A stretch of 64,000 nt of DNA from VRUE01 sp963728045 (GTDB taxonomy: Bacteria > Actinomycetota > Thermoleophilia > Solirubrobacterales > 70-9): contig CAVSIE010000003.1 of the NCBI GenBank assembly GCA_963728045.1, positions 12,055-76,054 of the forward strand, read 5' to 3'. The translations under genes were made by a program, and so were the position numbers. The notes under the pieces are model-generated. The model was not told the DNA's origin and made no database searches. It was given only the letters and a program-made list of their open reading frames with translations. Shown here piece by piece: positions 43,936 through 52,823 of this stretch; positions within the stretch are counted from its first letter, which is position 1, and the number at the start of each line of letters is the position of its first letter.

Positions 43936-44288
43936 TCCTCGACGCCAGCGTCGCGATCGGCTTCCTCGATCCGACCGACGCGCATCACGAGCGCGCAGTC
44001 GCGAGCCTGCGCGAGACCGACCAGGACGAGCTGCTGATCGCGGCCAGCGCCTACAGCGAGATCCTCGTCTGGCCGCTCGCCAAAGGGCACGGCGACCTGG
44101 TCGAGGAGTTCATCGACGGCCTCCGTGTGGAGGTTGTCCCCCTAAGCCGCGAGATCGCGAGAGGCGCAGCCGAGCTGCGGGCCAAGCACCGTGCCCTGCG
44201 CCTCGCCGACGCCTTCGTGCTAGCGACGGCCCGGTACCGCGACGCTGCCCTGCTCACCTTCGACGACCGCCTGAGCCGCTTCGCGTAG
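43923..44288 (+). CDS. vapC: PIN-domain toxin (VapC)
   Basis: 121-aa ribonuclease toxin. VVLDASVAIGFLDPTDAHHE (first Asp), ASAYSEILVWPLAKG (Glu), LRLADAFVLATARYRDAALLTFDDRL (two Asp). GTG 43923 start overlaps the antitoxin. Convergent with the amidase gene. Confidence 0.9.
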   Translation: MGAVVLDASVAIGFLDPTDAHHERAVASLRETDQDELLIAASAYSEILVWPLAKGHGDLVEEFIDGLRVEVVPLSREIARGAAELRAKHRALRLADAFVLATARYRDAALLTFDDRLSRFA

Positions 44289-44291
44289 GCC

Positions 44292-45734
44292 CTAGGCCGA
44301 GTGCTCCCAGGGCGCCTGCGGCCAGCCGTCGCCGGCGCGCTCGAGGGCGCCGGCCAGTTCCAGCAGGGTCGCCTCGTCGTTTTCGCGACCGAGCAGCTGG
44401 GCGCCGATCGGCAGGCTCGATGCCGTCAGCCCGGCCGGGACGCTGATCCCGGGCCAGCCGGTCACGTTCCAGGCGAAGGCGAACGGGCAGGTGGCGCTGG
44501 CAACCGTGCTGGTGCCCCAGTAGCCGCGTCCCTCGAGGGCCCCGATCCGGGGCGGCGGCTTCGCTGTGGTCGGGGTGAGGACGACGTCGAAGCGGTCGAA
44601 GACGCGGCCGACCCGGCGGCGCAGGGCGGGCTCGGCGGCGCGGGAGAGCCGCAGCGGGACTCCGCTGAGTGCCTTGCCCATCCTGGCGTGGACGCGGGTG
44701 CGCGGCTCCAGGCAGGAGCGGTCCTCGACGTTGGCGTTGAGCCAGGCGTCGACCCCGGCCATGCCGCGGGGGATGATCGCCGGGCCGACGAGGCCGTAGT
44801 CGGGATCGGCCGGCGTGACGTCGTGGCCGAGCTCGGCGAGCCGGTCAGCCGTCGCTTCGATCGCGCGGCGGTGCTCGTCGTCGACGGCGCCGGAGAGACC
44901 GAAGGGGGTGGCGAAGGAAACCGCGACGCGCAGGCGGCGCGGCTCGCGGGCGGCCGTCTCCGAGAACGGCTCCGCCGGCACCGGCGGGCGGTGGAGGTCG
45001 GCCGGCACGTTGCCGTGGATCGCGTCGAGGAGCAGGGCCGCGTCGGCGACGTTTCGCGCCAGCGGCCCGTAACAGCTGAGTCCGTTGAAGGCCTCTGCGT
45101 CCGGCCAGGTGGAGACGCGACCGCGCTGGGGCTTGAGGCCGATCAGGCCGGTCCAGGCTGCGGGGATGCGGATCGAGCCCGCCCCGTCCGAGCCGACGGC
45201 GGCGGCCACGATTCCGGCGGCTACCGCAGCCGCCGCGCCACCGCTGGAACCGCCGGGCGTGTGATCGGTGTTCCAGGGGTTGCGGGTGGCGCCGTAGGTC
45301 GGGGTCTCGGTGAAGTGCCACTGGCCGACCTCCGGGGCGTGGGTCTTGCCGATCACGATCGCCCCCGCCTCGCGCAACCGCCGCACCATCTCTGCGTCAC
45401 GTACTGCGGCCTCATGCTCTCCTGCGCACCCGAAGGGGGAGGTACACCCGGTCAGGTGGACGTCGTCCTTGATCGCCACCGGGACCCCGAGCAGCGGCGC
45501 CCCGTTCCCTTCGCCGAGCCGGGCATCTGCCGCGTCGGCCTCTGCCAGGGCCTCCTCTGCGCGCAGCAGGCGGAAGGCGTTGAGGTCCGGCTGCGCTGCC
45601 CCCGCCCGCTCCAGCGCGGTCTCGACCAGTTCGCGGGAGGACACCTCGCCCGCGACCAACAGTGCTGCCTGCTCGGCCAGCCCGTGAGCCTCGCTCGCGG
45701 TCTCCGGCGTTTTCGAAATCGTCTCGCTGGGCAT
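44292..45734 (-). CDS. Amidase (amidase signature family)
   Basis: 480 aa. Catalytic triad: Lys in GVPVAIKDDVHLTG, cis-Ser and nucleophile Ser in HTPGGSSGGAAAAVAAG and AVGSDGAGSIRIPA. Hydrolyses amides; substrate unknown. Divergent from a TetR gene with a perfect palindrome between them, so it is a likely target of that regulator. Confidence 0.9.
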   Translation of the reverse strand: MPSETISKTPETASEAHGLAEQAALLVAGEVSSRELVETALERAGAAQPDLNAFRLLRAEEALAEADAADARLGEGNGAPLLGVPVAIKDDVHLTGCTSPFGCAGEHEAAVRDAEMVRRLREAGAIVIGKTHAPEVGQWHFTETPTYGATRNPWNTDHTPGGSSGGAAAAVAAGIVAAAVGSDGAGSIRIPAAWTGLIGLKPQRGRVSTWPDAEAFNGLSCYGPLARNVADAALLLDAIHGNVPADLHRPPVPAEPFSETAAREPRRLRVAVSFATPFGLSGAVDDEHRRAIEATADRLAELGHDVTPADPDYGLVGPAIIPRGMAGVDAWLNANVEDRSCLEPRTRVHARMGKALSGVPLRLSRAAEPALRRRVGRVFDRFDVVLTPTTAKPPPRIGALEGRGYWGTSTVASATCPFAFAWNVTGWPGISVPAGLTASSLPIGAQLLGRENDEATLLELAGALERAGDGWPQAPWEHSA

Positions 45735-45755
45735 GGGGCCTCCTCGCAGGCACTA

Positions 45756-45771
45756 GTTCGTTCGAACGAAC
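45756..45771. promoter_or_regulatory. TetR operator
   Basis: Perfect 16-bp palindrome GTTCGTTCGAACGAAC in the 66-bp gap between the divergent amidase and TetR genes, followed by an AT-rich run. Binding would control both directions. Confidence 0.75.
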
Positions 45772-45800
45772 AATAAGCTAAACGAGTACTCTGGCGCAGC

Positions 45801-46376
45801 TTGACTCCCGCAACCGCCACCGACACCCGAGACCGCATCCTCCGCACCACGCTCGAGCTGATCGGGCGCGAGGGGATAGCCGCGGTCACCAACCGCAGCG
45901 TCGCCGCGGCGGCCGGCGTCTCTCTCGGCTCGCTCACGTACCACTTCGAGAGCCAGGTGGACCTGCTACGCGAGAGCCTGCTGCTGTTCGTCGGCGAGGA
46001 GGTCGAGCGGCTGGAGGCGATCGCGGCCGACATGCGCAGTCGCCGTCCCAGCGTCGAGGAGGTTGCCGGCGAAGTGGAGCGGATCGTCGAGGAATCGACC
46101 AACCGGATGCAGCAGCTGGCCGAGGTCGAGCTGCACCTGCGTGCCGCTCGTGACCCCGAGCTGCGCGACGCTTCGCGCCGCTGCTTCGAGGCGTACGAGG
46201 GTGTTGCCGCGACCGCCCTGGAGATGCTCGACGTCCCCGACCCCGAGCGCCACGCGTCCGCGGTCGTGGCGTTGCTCTACGGACTGGGATTGCGCAGGCT
46301 CGGCACCGGAGACGAAGACGCGGCCGGCACCGCCGAGGCGCTGCTGACACTCGTGCGGGGCGCGCGCCGGTCGTGA
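45801..46376 (+). CDS. TetR-family regulator
   Basis: 191 aa from TTG 45801. RDRILRTTLELIGREGIAAVTNRSVAAAAGVSLGSLTYHFESQVDLL is the TetR HTH. Its stop overlaps the GTG of the glycerol kinase gene (GTGA), an operon link between the regulator and glpK. Confidence 0.9.
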   Translation: MTPATATDTRDRILRTTLELIGREGIAAVTNRSVAAAAGVSLGSLTYHFESQVDLLRESLLLFVGEEVERLEAIAADMRSRRPSVEEVAGEVERIVEESTNRMQQLAEVELHLRAARDPELRDASRRCFEAYEGVAATALEMLDVPDPERHASAVVALLYGLGLRRLGTGDEDAAGTAEALLTLVRGARRS

Positions 46377-47845
46377 TCCTCGCGATCGACCAGGGGACGA
46401 CCGGCACCACCTGCCTCGTCTTCGATGCCGAGGGGCGGATCACCGGCCGCGCCTACTCGGAGTTCGAGCAGCACTTCCCGCAGCCGGGCTGGGTCGAGCA
46501 CGACGCGGGGGAGATCTGGACGACGACGCGCCGGGTGGCGATCCAGGCGATCACCGATGCGGGGATCCAGGGGGCGGAGCTGGACGCGATCGGGATCACC
46601 AACCAGCGCGAGACAGTGGTCGCCTGGGACCCGGCGAGCGGCGAGCCGGTGCACCGAGCGCTGGTCTGGCAGGACCGCCGCACGGCGGCACGCTGCGACG
46701 AGCTGCGCGCGGAGGGCCGCGAGGCGCTGGTGCGGGAGCGGACCGGCCTCACGCTGGACCCCTACTTCTCCGGGACCAAGGTCGAGTGGCTGCTGCGAAA
46801 CGTCGAGGATGCCGACCGGGCTGTCTTCGGCACGATCGATTCCTGGCTGCTCTTCAAGCTGACCGGTCGCCACGCGACCGACTACACGAACGCCTCGCGG
46901 ACGATGCTCTTCGACATCCGGCGGCTGGCCTGGGACGAGGAGCTCTGCGCGATGCTCGGCATCGACCCGCAGCGCCTGCCCGAACCCTTGCCTTCCGCTC
47001 ACGTCTACGGGACGACGTCGGAGTTCGGCGGCGAGGTGCCGGTGGCCGGGATCGCCGGCGATCAGCAGGCGGCCTTGTTCGGCCAGGCCTGTCATACCGC
47101 GGGGAGCGCCAAGAACACCTACGGGACGGGCAGCTTCGTCCTGCTCAACACCGGGCCCGAGGCGCCGCAGCCGGGGGAGGGGCTGCTCGCCACGGTCGCC
47201 TGCGCTCCCGGCGAGGAAGCGGCCTATGCGCTCGAGGCCTCGATCTTCGTCACCGGCGCCGCGATCCAGTGGCTGCGCGACGGCCTCGGAATCCTCACGG
47301 AGGCGGGCGAGAGCGAGGCGATGGCCGCCTCGCTCGACGGCAACGACGGCGTCTACTTCGTACCGGCCCTGACCGGGCTCGGCTCTCCGTACTGGGACCC
47401 CTATGCGCGCGGGACCGTCGTCGGCCTCACCCGCGGCACCCGCCGCGAGCATCTGGCGCGCGCCGCGCTGGAGGCGATCGCCTGGCAGACGGTCGACGCC
47501 GTGCGCGCCCAGGAGGCGGCCGCCGGCGAGCGGCTGGAAGAGCTGAAGGCCGACGGCGGCGCCGTCGCCAACCGCTGGCTGATGCAGTTCCAGGCCGACG
47601 TCCTCGGCGCCTCGGTCGTAGTGCCCGAGGTCTCTGAGACGACGGCGGTGGGCGCCGCCTACCTGGCCGGGATCGCGACCGGGCGCTGGAGCGGCGAGCA
47701 GGTGCGGGAGATGTGGCGGGAGGCGGCCCGCTACGAGCCGGCGATGGGGGAGGACGAGCGCGAGTCGCTGCTCCGGGAGTGGCGCCGGGCGGTCGAGCGG
47801 GCGAAGGGCTGGGCGTCTCCTGAAGCGGCGAAACCGATCGCGTAA
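46373..47845 (+). CDS. glpK: Glycerol kinase
   Basis: 490 aa. ILAIDQGTTGTTCLVFDAEG (phosphate 1), ALVWQDRRTAARCDEL, GTIDSWLLFKLTGRHATDYTN, GIAGDQQAALFGQAC, KNTYGTGSFVLLNTG, DGGAVANRWLMQFQADV. ATP-dependent phosphorylation of glycerol, feeding phospholipid synthesis; plsC-like gene follows. Confidence 0.95.
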   Translation: MILAIDQGTTGTTCLVFDAEGRITGRAYSEFEQHFPQPGWVEHDAGEIWTTTRRVAIQAITDAGIQGAELDAIGITNQRETVVAWDPASGEPVHRALVWQDRRTAARCDELRAEGREALVRERTGLTLDPYFSGTKVEWLLRNVEDADRAVFGTIDSWLLFKLTGRHATDYTNASRTMLFDIRRLAWDEELCAMLGIDPQRLPEPLPSAHVYGTTSEFGGEVPVAGIAGDQQAALFGQACHTAGSAKNTYGTGSFVLLNTGPEAPQPGEGLLATVACAPGEEAAYALEASIFVTGAAIQWLRDGLGILTEAGESEAMAASLDGNDGVYFVPALTGLGSPYWDPYARGTVVGLTRGTRREHLARAALEAIAWQTVDAVRAQEAAAGERLEELKADGGAVANRWLMQFQADVLGASVVVPEVSETTAVGAAYLAGIATGRWSGEQVREMWREAARYEPAMGEDERESLLREWRRAVERAKGWASPEAAKPIA

Positions 47846-47905
47846 CCGTCTCGTCCGGAGGGGGTACGCACCAGCGACGGCCGGCCCGAATCCGGCCCTG
47901 CGCCG

Positions 47906-48679
47906 ATGCCAGATCTCAAACCACAGGTCTACAAGGACGAACGTCCTGCCGAGTACTTCGACCAGTTCCACGCCTTGGCGCGAAAAGGAGTCGGCTGGAC
48001 CTACCCGCTGGTCCGCGGGATCATCACGCTGCCGGCGCTTGTGCCCTACCGGACGCGGGCGATCGGGGTCGGCAACGTGCCGAAGTCAGGACCGGTGCTT
48101 CTCGCCCCCAATCACTTCAGCCAGATGGATCACTTCTTCACGGGCCTCTACCTGCGCCGCCAGGTCCGCTTCATGGCAAAGTCGCAGCTCTTCGGCCCGC
48201 GGGTTCTCACCTACCTCTACAAGCACGGTGGCGTCTTCCCGGTTCGCCGCGGCCATCACGACGAGGAGGCGTTCAAGACCGCCTTCACGGTTCTCGAGCG
48301 GGGGGAAATGCTGCTGGTCTACGCCGAGGGCGGCCGCTCGCGGAGCGGCGAGCTGGGGCAGGTCAAGCCGGGTATCGGGCGGATAGCGTTGGAGTCCGGC
48401 GTGCCGGTGGTGCCGGTGGCGATCCACGGCTCGGCCGCGGTGCGCAGATGGAAGCGGCTGCGCTTCCCGAAGGTGACCGTGCAGTTCGGCGAGCCGCTGT
48501 CCTTCCCGGTCGAGGCCGAGCCGAGCCGCGAGCGCCAGCTCGAAGCGGCGACTGAGGTGTTCGACAAGGTGCGGGCGATGTACACGCGGCTCGATGAGCA
48601 GGGCCGCCGCAACGTGATCCGCGCCTTGCGCGAGGGTCTGCCCACGCCCGAGCCCGGCGAGCCCTCGCCGCGCGGCTGA
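47906..48679 (+). CDS. 1-acyl-sn-glycerol-3-phosphate acyltransferase (PlsC-like)
   Basis: 257 aa. APNHFSQMDHFFTGLYLRRQ (HX4D), GVFPVRRGHHDEEAF, LVYAEGGRSRSGELGQVKPGIG (EGxRS), VPVVPVAIHGSAAV. Acylates lysophosphatidate at the membrane. 60 bp after glpK; the pair suggests glycerolipid synthesis. Confidence 0.9.
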   Translation: MPDLKPQVYKDERPAEYFDQFHALARKGVGWTYPLVRGIITLPALVPYRTRAIGVGNVPKSGPVLLAPNHFSQMDHFFTGLYLRRQVRFMAKSQLFGPRVLTYLYKHGGVFPVRRGHHDEEAFKTAFTVLERGEMLLVYAEGGRSRSGELGQVKPGIGRIALESGVPVVPVAIHGSAAVRRWKRLRFPKVTVQFGEPLSFPVEAEPSRERQLEAATEVFDKVRAMYTRLDEQGRRNVIRALREGLPTPEPGEPSPRG

Positions 48680-48685
48680 CGGCCG

Positions 48686-49597
48686 CTACTCGTAGAGCGC
48701 TTCGAGGCCCGCGTAGAAGTCCGGGTCGTGGCCCGGGGTGACGATCGCGTTGGGGAACTGGCCGCGGAAGAGCTTCAGCTCCTGCAGCGAGCGGCGGTAG
48801 TTGTGGGCGTCGAAGGGGCGGGGCGCCAGCGGAGCGCTGCCGTCGAGCTGGCCCTGGGTGTAGGTGGCGTCGCCGCCGATCACGAAGTCGTTCTCCTCGA
48901 GATGCGCGATCACGGACATGTGGCCGGCGCTGTGCCCCGGCGTGTAGGCGAGACGGACAGAGCCGTCGCCGAAGAGGTCGAAGGTGCGCCCGAAGCTCGC
49001 GTAGGAGGTGATCCCGCCACGGTCGAAGTCGACCGTGCGGTAGTCGAATGCATAGTTGAAGTGCGGGCGCCGGTAGCCGTTGAGAGCGGGCTGCCTACCG
49101 CTCGTGGCGGCCTCCCACTCGGTCTCGCTGACGACGAAGGTCGCCTGCGGGAACTCGGAGATCGCAGAGGTGTGGTCGATGTGGAGATGGGTCATGACGA
49201 CGATTGGGATCTCGCCGGGGTCGAGGCCGCGTTTGCGCAGCTGCGCTGGGAGGTCTTCGCCCGGCGCCAGCGCGGGCTTGCCGATGCGAGTCGCGATGCG
49301 GCCGAAGTTCTCGTCCCCGTCGGTGGCGATCGAGGGGTGCAGGCCGGTGTCGACCAAGATCGCCCCGGCGCTCGGGTGGCGGATCAGGAAGGCGGGGACC
49401 GGCACGGTCATCGAGGGCTCGCCGCTGAGCAGGGCTCGCAGCAGCTTCAAGGTGAGGAAGCGGCCGCCGGGGCTCTCCATCATCGAGCGCGACCATGTGA
49501 CGGCGCCGGCGATGATCGGCTCGACGGTCACGGTCGCTCCCGCCGTCCCCCCGGCCAGCGGCTCGTGCAGCGGTTTCGGCTCCACGTGGACGCTCAT
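48686..49597 (-). CDS. Metallo-beta-lactamase fold hydrolase (AHL-lactonase-like)
   Basis: 303 aa. IVVMTHLHIDHTSAISEFP (HxHxDH), further ligands in YTPGHSAGHMSVIAHLE (His), VIGGDATYT (Asp), IVTPGHDPDFYAG (His). AILVDTGLHPSI opens the fold. Closest in layout to N-acyl-homoserine lactonases, but lactonase activity is only a possibility. Confidence 0.85.
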   Translation of the reverse strand: MSVHVEPKPLHEPLAGGTAGATVTVEPIIAGAVTWSRSMMESPGGRFLTLKLLRALLSGEPSMTVPVPAFLIRHPSAGAILVDTGLHPSIATDGDENFGRIATRIGKPALAPGEDLPAQLRKRGLDPGEIPIVVMTHLHIDHTSAISEFPQATFVVSETEWEAATSGRQPALNGYRRPHFNYAFDYRTVDFDRGGITSYASFGRTFDLFGDGSVRLAYTPGHSAGHMSVIAHLEENDFVIGGDATYTQGQLDGSAPLAPRPFDAHNYRRSLQELKLFRGQFPNAIVTPGHDPDFYAGLEALYE

Positions 49598-49643
49598 CGC
49601 GAGTCAGGTTATGCCAGGGGGCCGTCTATAGGCTTGAGCTCGC

Positions 49644-50492
49644 ATGGCTGAGAGCGATCCCTCGCGCATATTCAGGCCCGGCCTGCTCGAGGGACAGGTC
49701 TGCCTGGTCTCCGGCGCCGGCAGCGGCTTGGGGCGGGAGACGGCCCTGGAGCTGGCCCGGCTCGGCGCCACCGTGATCGGCTGTGGCCGGCGCGAGGAGC
49801 CGCTGGCGGAGACGGCGACGCTGGCCGCGGGCCTGCCCGGCTCCTTCGAGCACGAGGCGGTCGACATCCGCGACGAGGAGGCGGTCGAGCGGTTCTTCGA
49901 TGGCCTACTGGAGCGCCACGGCCGCCTCGACACGCTGGTCAACAATGCCGGTGGCCAGTTCCTCGCTCCGGCCGAGTCGATCACGCCGAAGGGCTTCCGC
50001 ACTGTGATCGAGCTGAACGTGCAGGGGACCTGGCTGATGACCCATGCGGCGGCGACCAAGTTCTTCATCCCCCAGGGAGGGGGCAAGGTGCTCAGCGTCA
50101 CCCTCTCCCCCCACCACGGAATGCCTGGGATGGTTCACTCTGGGGCCGCCCGCGCCGCGGTCGAGAACATGATGCGGACGCTGGCGATCGAGTGGGCGCG
50201 GTTTGGGATCAAGACGTGCGCGCTGGCGGCGGGTCAGTTCGCGACCGAGACGCTGATGACCAAGTATCCGAAAGTCGTGATCGACAACCTCGAGCGCTCG
50301 ATCCCGATCGGCCGTGCCGGGCGGGCGGAGGAGATGGCCTGGCTCGTCGCCTACCTGGCCTCGCCGGCAGGTGACTTCTTCTCCGGCACGACGATCACGA
50401 TCGACGGCGCCCGCGACAACTGGGCCGGCCCCTGGCCGCCCGAAGCGATCGTGAGCGAGTCAGGCGAGCCGATCGCCGAGGAGCGCCGCTGA
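49644..50492 (+). CDS. SDR oxidoreductase, dienoyl-CoA-reductase-like, lacking catalytic Tyr and Lys
   Basis: 282 aa. Cofactor loop VSGAGSGLGRETALELARLGA, LVNNAGGQFLAPAE, PGGGKVLSVTL-like strand. Where classical SDRs have YxxxK it reads MVHSGAARAAVENMMRTLAIEW, like 2,4-dienoyl-CoA reductases that lack the Tyr; here the Lys is Arg too. Substrate probably an acyl-CoA. Its stop lies in the arm of repeat B copy 2. Confidence 0.82.
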   Translation: MAESDPSRIFRPGLLEGQVCLVSGAGSGLGRETALELARLGATVIGCGRREEPLAETATLAAGLPGSFEHEAVDIRDEEAVERFFDGLLERHGRLDTLVNNAGGQFLAPAESITPKGFRTVIELNVQGTWLMTHAAATKFFIPQGGGKVLSVTLSPHHGMPGMVHSGAARAAVENMMRTLAIEWARFGIKTCALAAGQFATETLMTKYPKVVIDNLERSIPIGRAGRAEEMAWLVAYLASPAGDFFSGTTITIDGARDNWAGPWPPEAIVSESGEPIAEERR

Positions 50493-50590
50493 CCGGCCGG
50501 AGGCGCCGTCGGGCGGCGTCCTCGGTCGCTCGCGTGCAGAGCACGCCACGCTCCCTGTGTCCTGGCCTGACGATCCCTCCGGCCGGTCAG
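50489..50590 (-). repeat. Palindromic repeat B, copy 2
   Basis: Perfect 15-bp outer arms CTGACCGGCCGGAGG / CCTCCGGCCGGTCAG contain the stop codons of both convergent genes. Next inward CGTCAGGC pairs mostly with GCCCGACG. The core 50518-50563, read on the minus strand, matches copy 1 at 42818-42865. It may end transcription from both sides. Confidence 0.7.
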
Positions 50591-51078
50591 TTGGGCCGTG
50601 GCTCGAGGATGACGAGCGGGATTTCGCGACCCTTGCTGCGCACCTGGTAGTCGGCGTAGCCGTGGTAGGACTTGACCGCCTCGGGCCAGAGGCGCTCGCG
50701 CTCCTCCGCGGTGGCGACCCGAGCGTGGACCGGCACGTGGTGCGACCCGACCTGGACCGTCGTGTCGGGATTGGCCTTGAGGTTGTAGTACCAGGCCGGA
50801 TTCTTGGGGAAGCCTCCCTTGGAGGCGACGATGACCATGTCGTCACCGTCGCGGAAGTAGAGCAGGGGGGCGGTGCGCTTGGCGCCGCTCTTGGCGCCGA
50901 CGTGGTCGAGCAGCAGCATCTTGCCCGGCACGCCGGGGATCGTGTGCCCGAGCCGCCCGCCGCTGATTTTGTAGAGCGCGGTGTGCAGGCCCATGAAGCG
51001 ACGGAGGGCAGGCCAGATCCTGTCCGCTACGTCGAGGTAGCGGGGTGGGCGCCTGCCCTCTGTCGCCGTGGTGCTCAG
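50587..51078 (-). CDS. Deazaflavin (F420)-dependent nitroreductase family protein
   Basis: About 163 aa. GKMLLLDHVGAKSGAKRTAPLLYFRDGDDMVIVASKGGFPKNPAWYYNLKANPD is the DDN-type split-barrel signature. Uses coenzyme F420, common in actinobacteria. The N-terminus is uncertain: a CTG at 51078 overlaps the SDR stop, while an internal ATG would remove about 28 residues. Same strand and overlapping the SDR gene. Confidence 0.85.
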   Translation of the reverse strand: MSTTATEGRRPPRYLDVADRIWPALRRFMGLHTALYKISGGRLGHTIPGVPGKMLLLDHVGAKSGAKRTAPLLYFRDGDDMVIVASKGGFPKNPAWYYNLKANPDTTVQVGSHHVPVHARVATAEERERLWPEAVKSYHGYADYQVRSKGREIPLVILEPRPN

Positions 51079-51905
51079 GTGTACATCCCCCCGAACATGC
51101 CGCCGGTGACGTTCAGCACCTGGCCGTGAACGTAGTTGGAGAGTGGCGAGGAGAGGAAGAGCACCGGGGCGGATGCCTCCTCTGGAGTGGCGGGACGGCC
51201 GAGCGGGATGATCGCCGAGGCCATCGCCCGCATCTGCTCGGGGATGCCGAGCTCGATCTTCTCGCCGCCGGGGGTGGTCATCTCGCCGCCGGCCTCCTTG
51301 GCCGCGGTGAGGCGGGTTTCGACGAAGCCGAAGGCGACCGCGTTGACGTTGATCTTGAACTGGCCCCACTCCTTGGCCAGCGTTTTGGTCATACCGACGA
51401 CGGCCATCTTCGCCGCCGAGTAGTTGACCTGGCCCGCGTTGCCCATCATCCCGGAGGTCGAGGAGATGTTGACGATCTTGCGGAAGACCTCTTTGCCTTC
51501 GTTGCGCTCGGTCTTGGCTGCCTCGCGCCAGTGCGGCGCCAGCGCCCGCGCTACGCGGAAGGGGACGATCGTGTGGATGTCGAGCATCGCCTGGAACTGC
51601 TCGTCGGTCATCTTGTGCGCGACGTTGTCCCAGGTGTAGCCAGCGTTGTTGATGACGATGTCGAGGGCGCCGAAGGCGTCGACGCCGGCGGCAATCAGCT
51701 TGTCGGCTGCGTCGGGCTCGGTCAGGTCGCCGGCGAAGACCGCGGTCTCGCCATCGATCTCATTCGAGGCCTGTTCGGCGATGTCGGCGTCGAGGTCGTT
51801 GATCAGCACCTTGGCGCCCTCGCTGACGAACAGCTCGGCGGTCGCCCGGCCGATTCCGCGTGCCGATCCGGTGACGATCGCCGCTTTCCCATCGAGAAGT
51901 CCCAT
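51075..51905 (-). CDS. SDR-family 3-oxoacyl-ACP reductase-like
   Basis: 276 aa. AAIVTGSARGIGRATAELFVSEGA, IVINNAGYTWDNVAHKM, VNISSTSGMMGNAGQVNYSAAKMAVVGMTKTLAKEW (Ser, Tyr, Lys triad intact). PTPEE-like RPATPEEASAPVLFLSS. FabG type or a multifunctional hydroxyacyl-CoA dehydrogenase homologue. Full length. Confidence 0.88.
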   Translation of the reverse strand: MGLLDGKAAIVTGSARGIGRATAELFVSEGAKVLINDLDADIAEQASNEIDGETAVFAGDLTEPDAADKLIAAGVDAFGALDIVINNAGYTWDNVAHKMTDEQFQAMLDIHTIVPFRVARALAPHWREAAKTERNEGKEVFRKIVNISSTSGMMGNAGQVNYSAAKMAVVGMTKTLAKEWGQFKINVNAVAFGFVETRLTAAKEAGGEMTTPGGEKIELGIPEQMRAMASAIIPLGRPATPEEASAPVLFLSSPLSNYVHGQVLNVTGGMFGGMYT

Positions 51906-52066
51906 CGGTATTTCGCTCTCCTTTTGGCTTGTGAAGTCGGCGGGGAAGGCTACAGGGAACCGCGTAGCACTGGTTGACTGGCCAGTCGGTCGCTCGGCTC
52001 GCACGGAAGCTTGCCGCCGGAGCGTCGACCCGCGTGATCTTCGGTGGCGGAGGGTGTCTCTCTGGC

Positions 52067-52801
52067 ATGCTGAGGGAGATGCCGGCCAGCAGGGGTTGGA
52101 CGCGCGCATTGCGGTTCGTCGTCGCTGCGGCACTGGCCGCGGCGGCGTTGCTCGCCTGGGCGAGCCCGAGCTCGCCGGCTGAGCGGATCGTCGTCCACGG
52201 CGCCGCCTCCGGCTCGCACCTGAAGCTGAGCGTCGAGGGCGAACAGATCGTGGTCGACGGCTTCATGAGCAGCGCCGCGCCAACTGGATGCCGCTTCACA
52301 CGAGAGCGCTTGGTCGCCGTCTGCCCGCTGCGCGGAGCCTCCGCGATCGAGCTGGAGATGGGCCCCTCGGGTGACATGGTCGAGGTGCTCGACCCCCTGC
52401 CGATCCCGCTGACGATCTATCTCGGCAACGGCTCGGACAAGTTCATCGGCAACGGCGAGCGCGACACCTGCTATCCGGGCGGCGCCCGGCGCAACCGGTG
52501 CATCGGCGGGGCGGGCGACGACGTCTGCATCACCGGGCCGCGGAACAGCGACTGCGTCGGCGGTCCCGGCAACGACTACTGCCAGCACGGCGGTGGCAGC
52601 GACGGCTGCTGGGGTGGGCCGGGCCGGGACGTTTGCCGCATGGGCTCCGGCGAAGACGGTTGCCATGGCGACGGTGGTCGCGACCGTCTCTTCGGCGGCG
52701 CCGATCCCGACCAGCTCTACGGAGGCCGCGGCTTCGACTACTGCGACGGCGGTCGCGGCTGGGGCCGCTCGCACACCTGCGAGGCCGGTCCGCGCCGCTG
52801 A
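52067..52801 (+). CDS. Secreted protein with Cys-containing RTX-like repeats
   Basis: 244 aa. Signal peptide with FVVAAALAAAALLAWASP. After a beta-rich region come calcium-binding-like glycine repeats, GGAGDDVC, GGPGNDYC, GGPGRDVC, GSGEDGC, GGADPDQLYGGRGFDYC. Most repeats carry a Cys just after the aspartate, unlike classical RTX proteins, which are Cys-free. Extracellular, function unknown. Confidence 0.75.
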   Translation: MLREMPASRGWTRALRFVVAAALAAAALLAWASPSSPAERIVVHGAASGSHLKLSVEGEQIVVDGFMSSAAPTGCRFTRERLVAVCPLRGASAIELEMGPSGDMVEVLDPLPIPLTIYLGNGSDKFIGNGERDTCYPGGARRNRCIGGAGDDVCITGPRNSDCVGGPGNDYCQHGGGSDGCWGGPGRDVCRMGSGEDGCHGDGGRDRLFGGADPDQLYGGRGFDYCDGGRGWGRSHTCEAGPRR

Positions 52802-52823
52802 GCGCCGCGTCGGGTCGCTGCGC

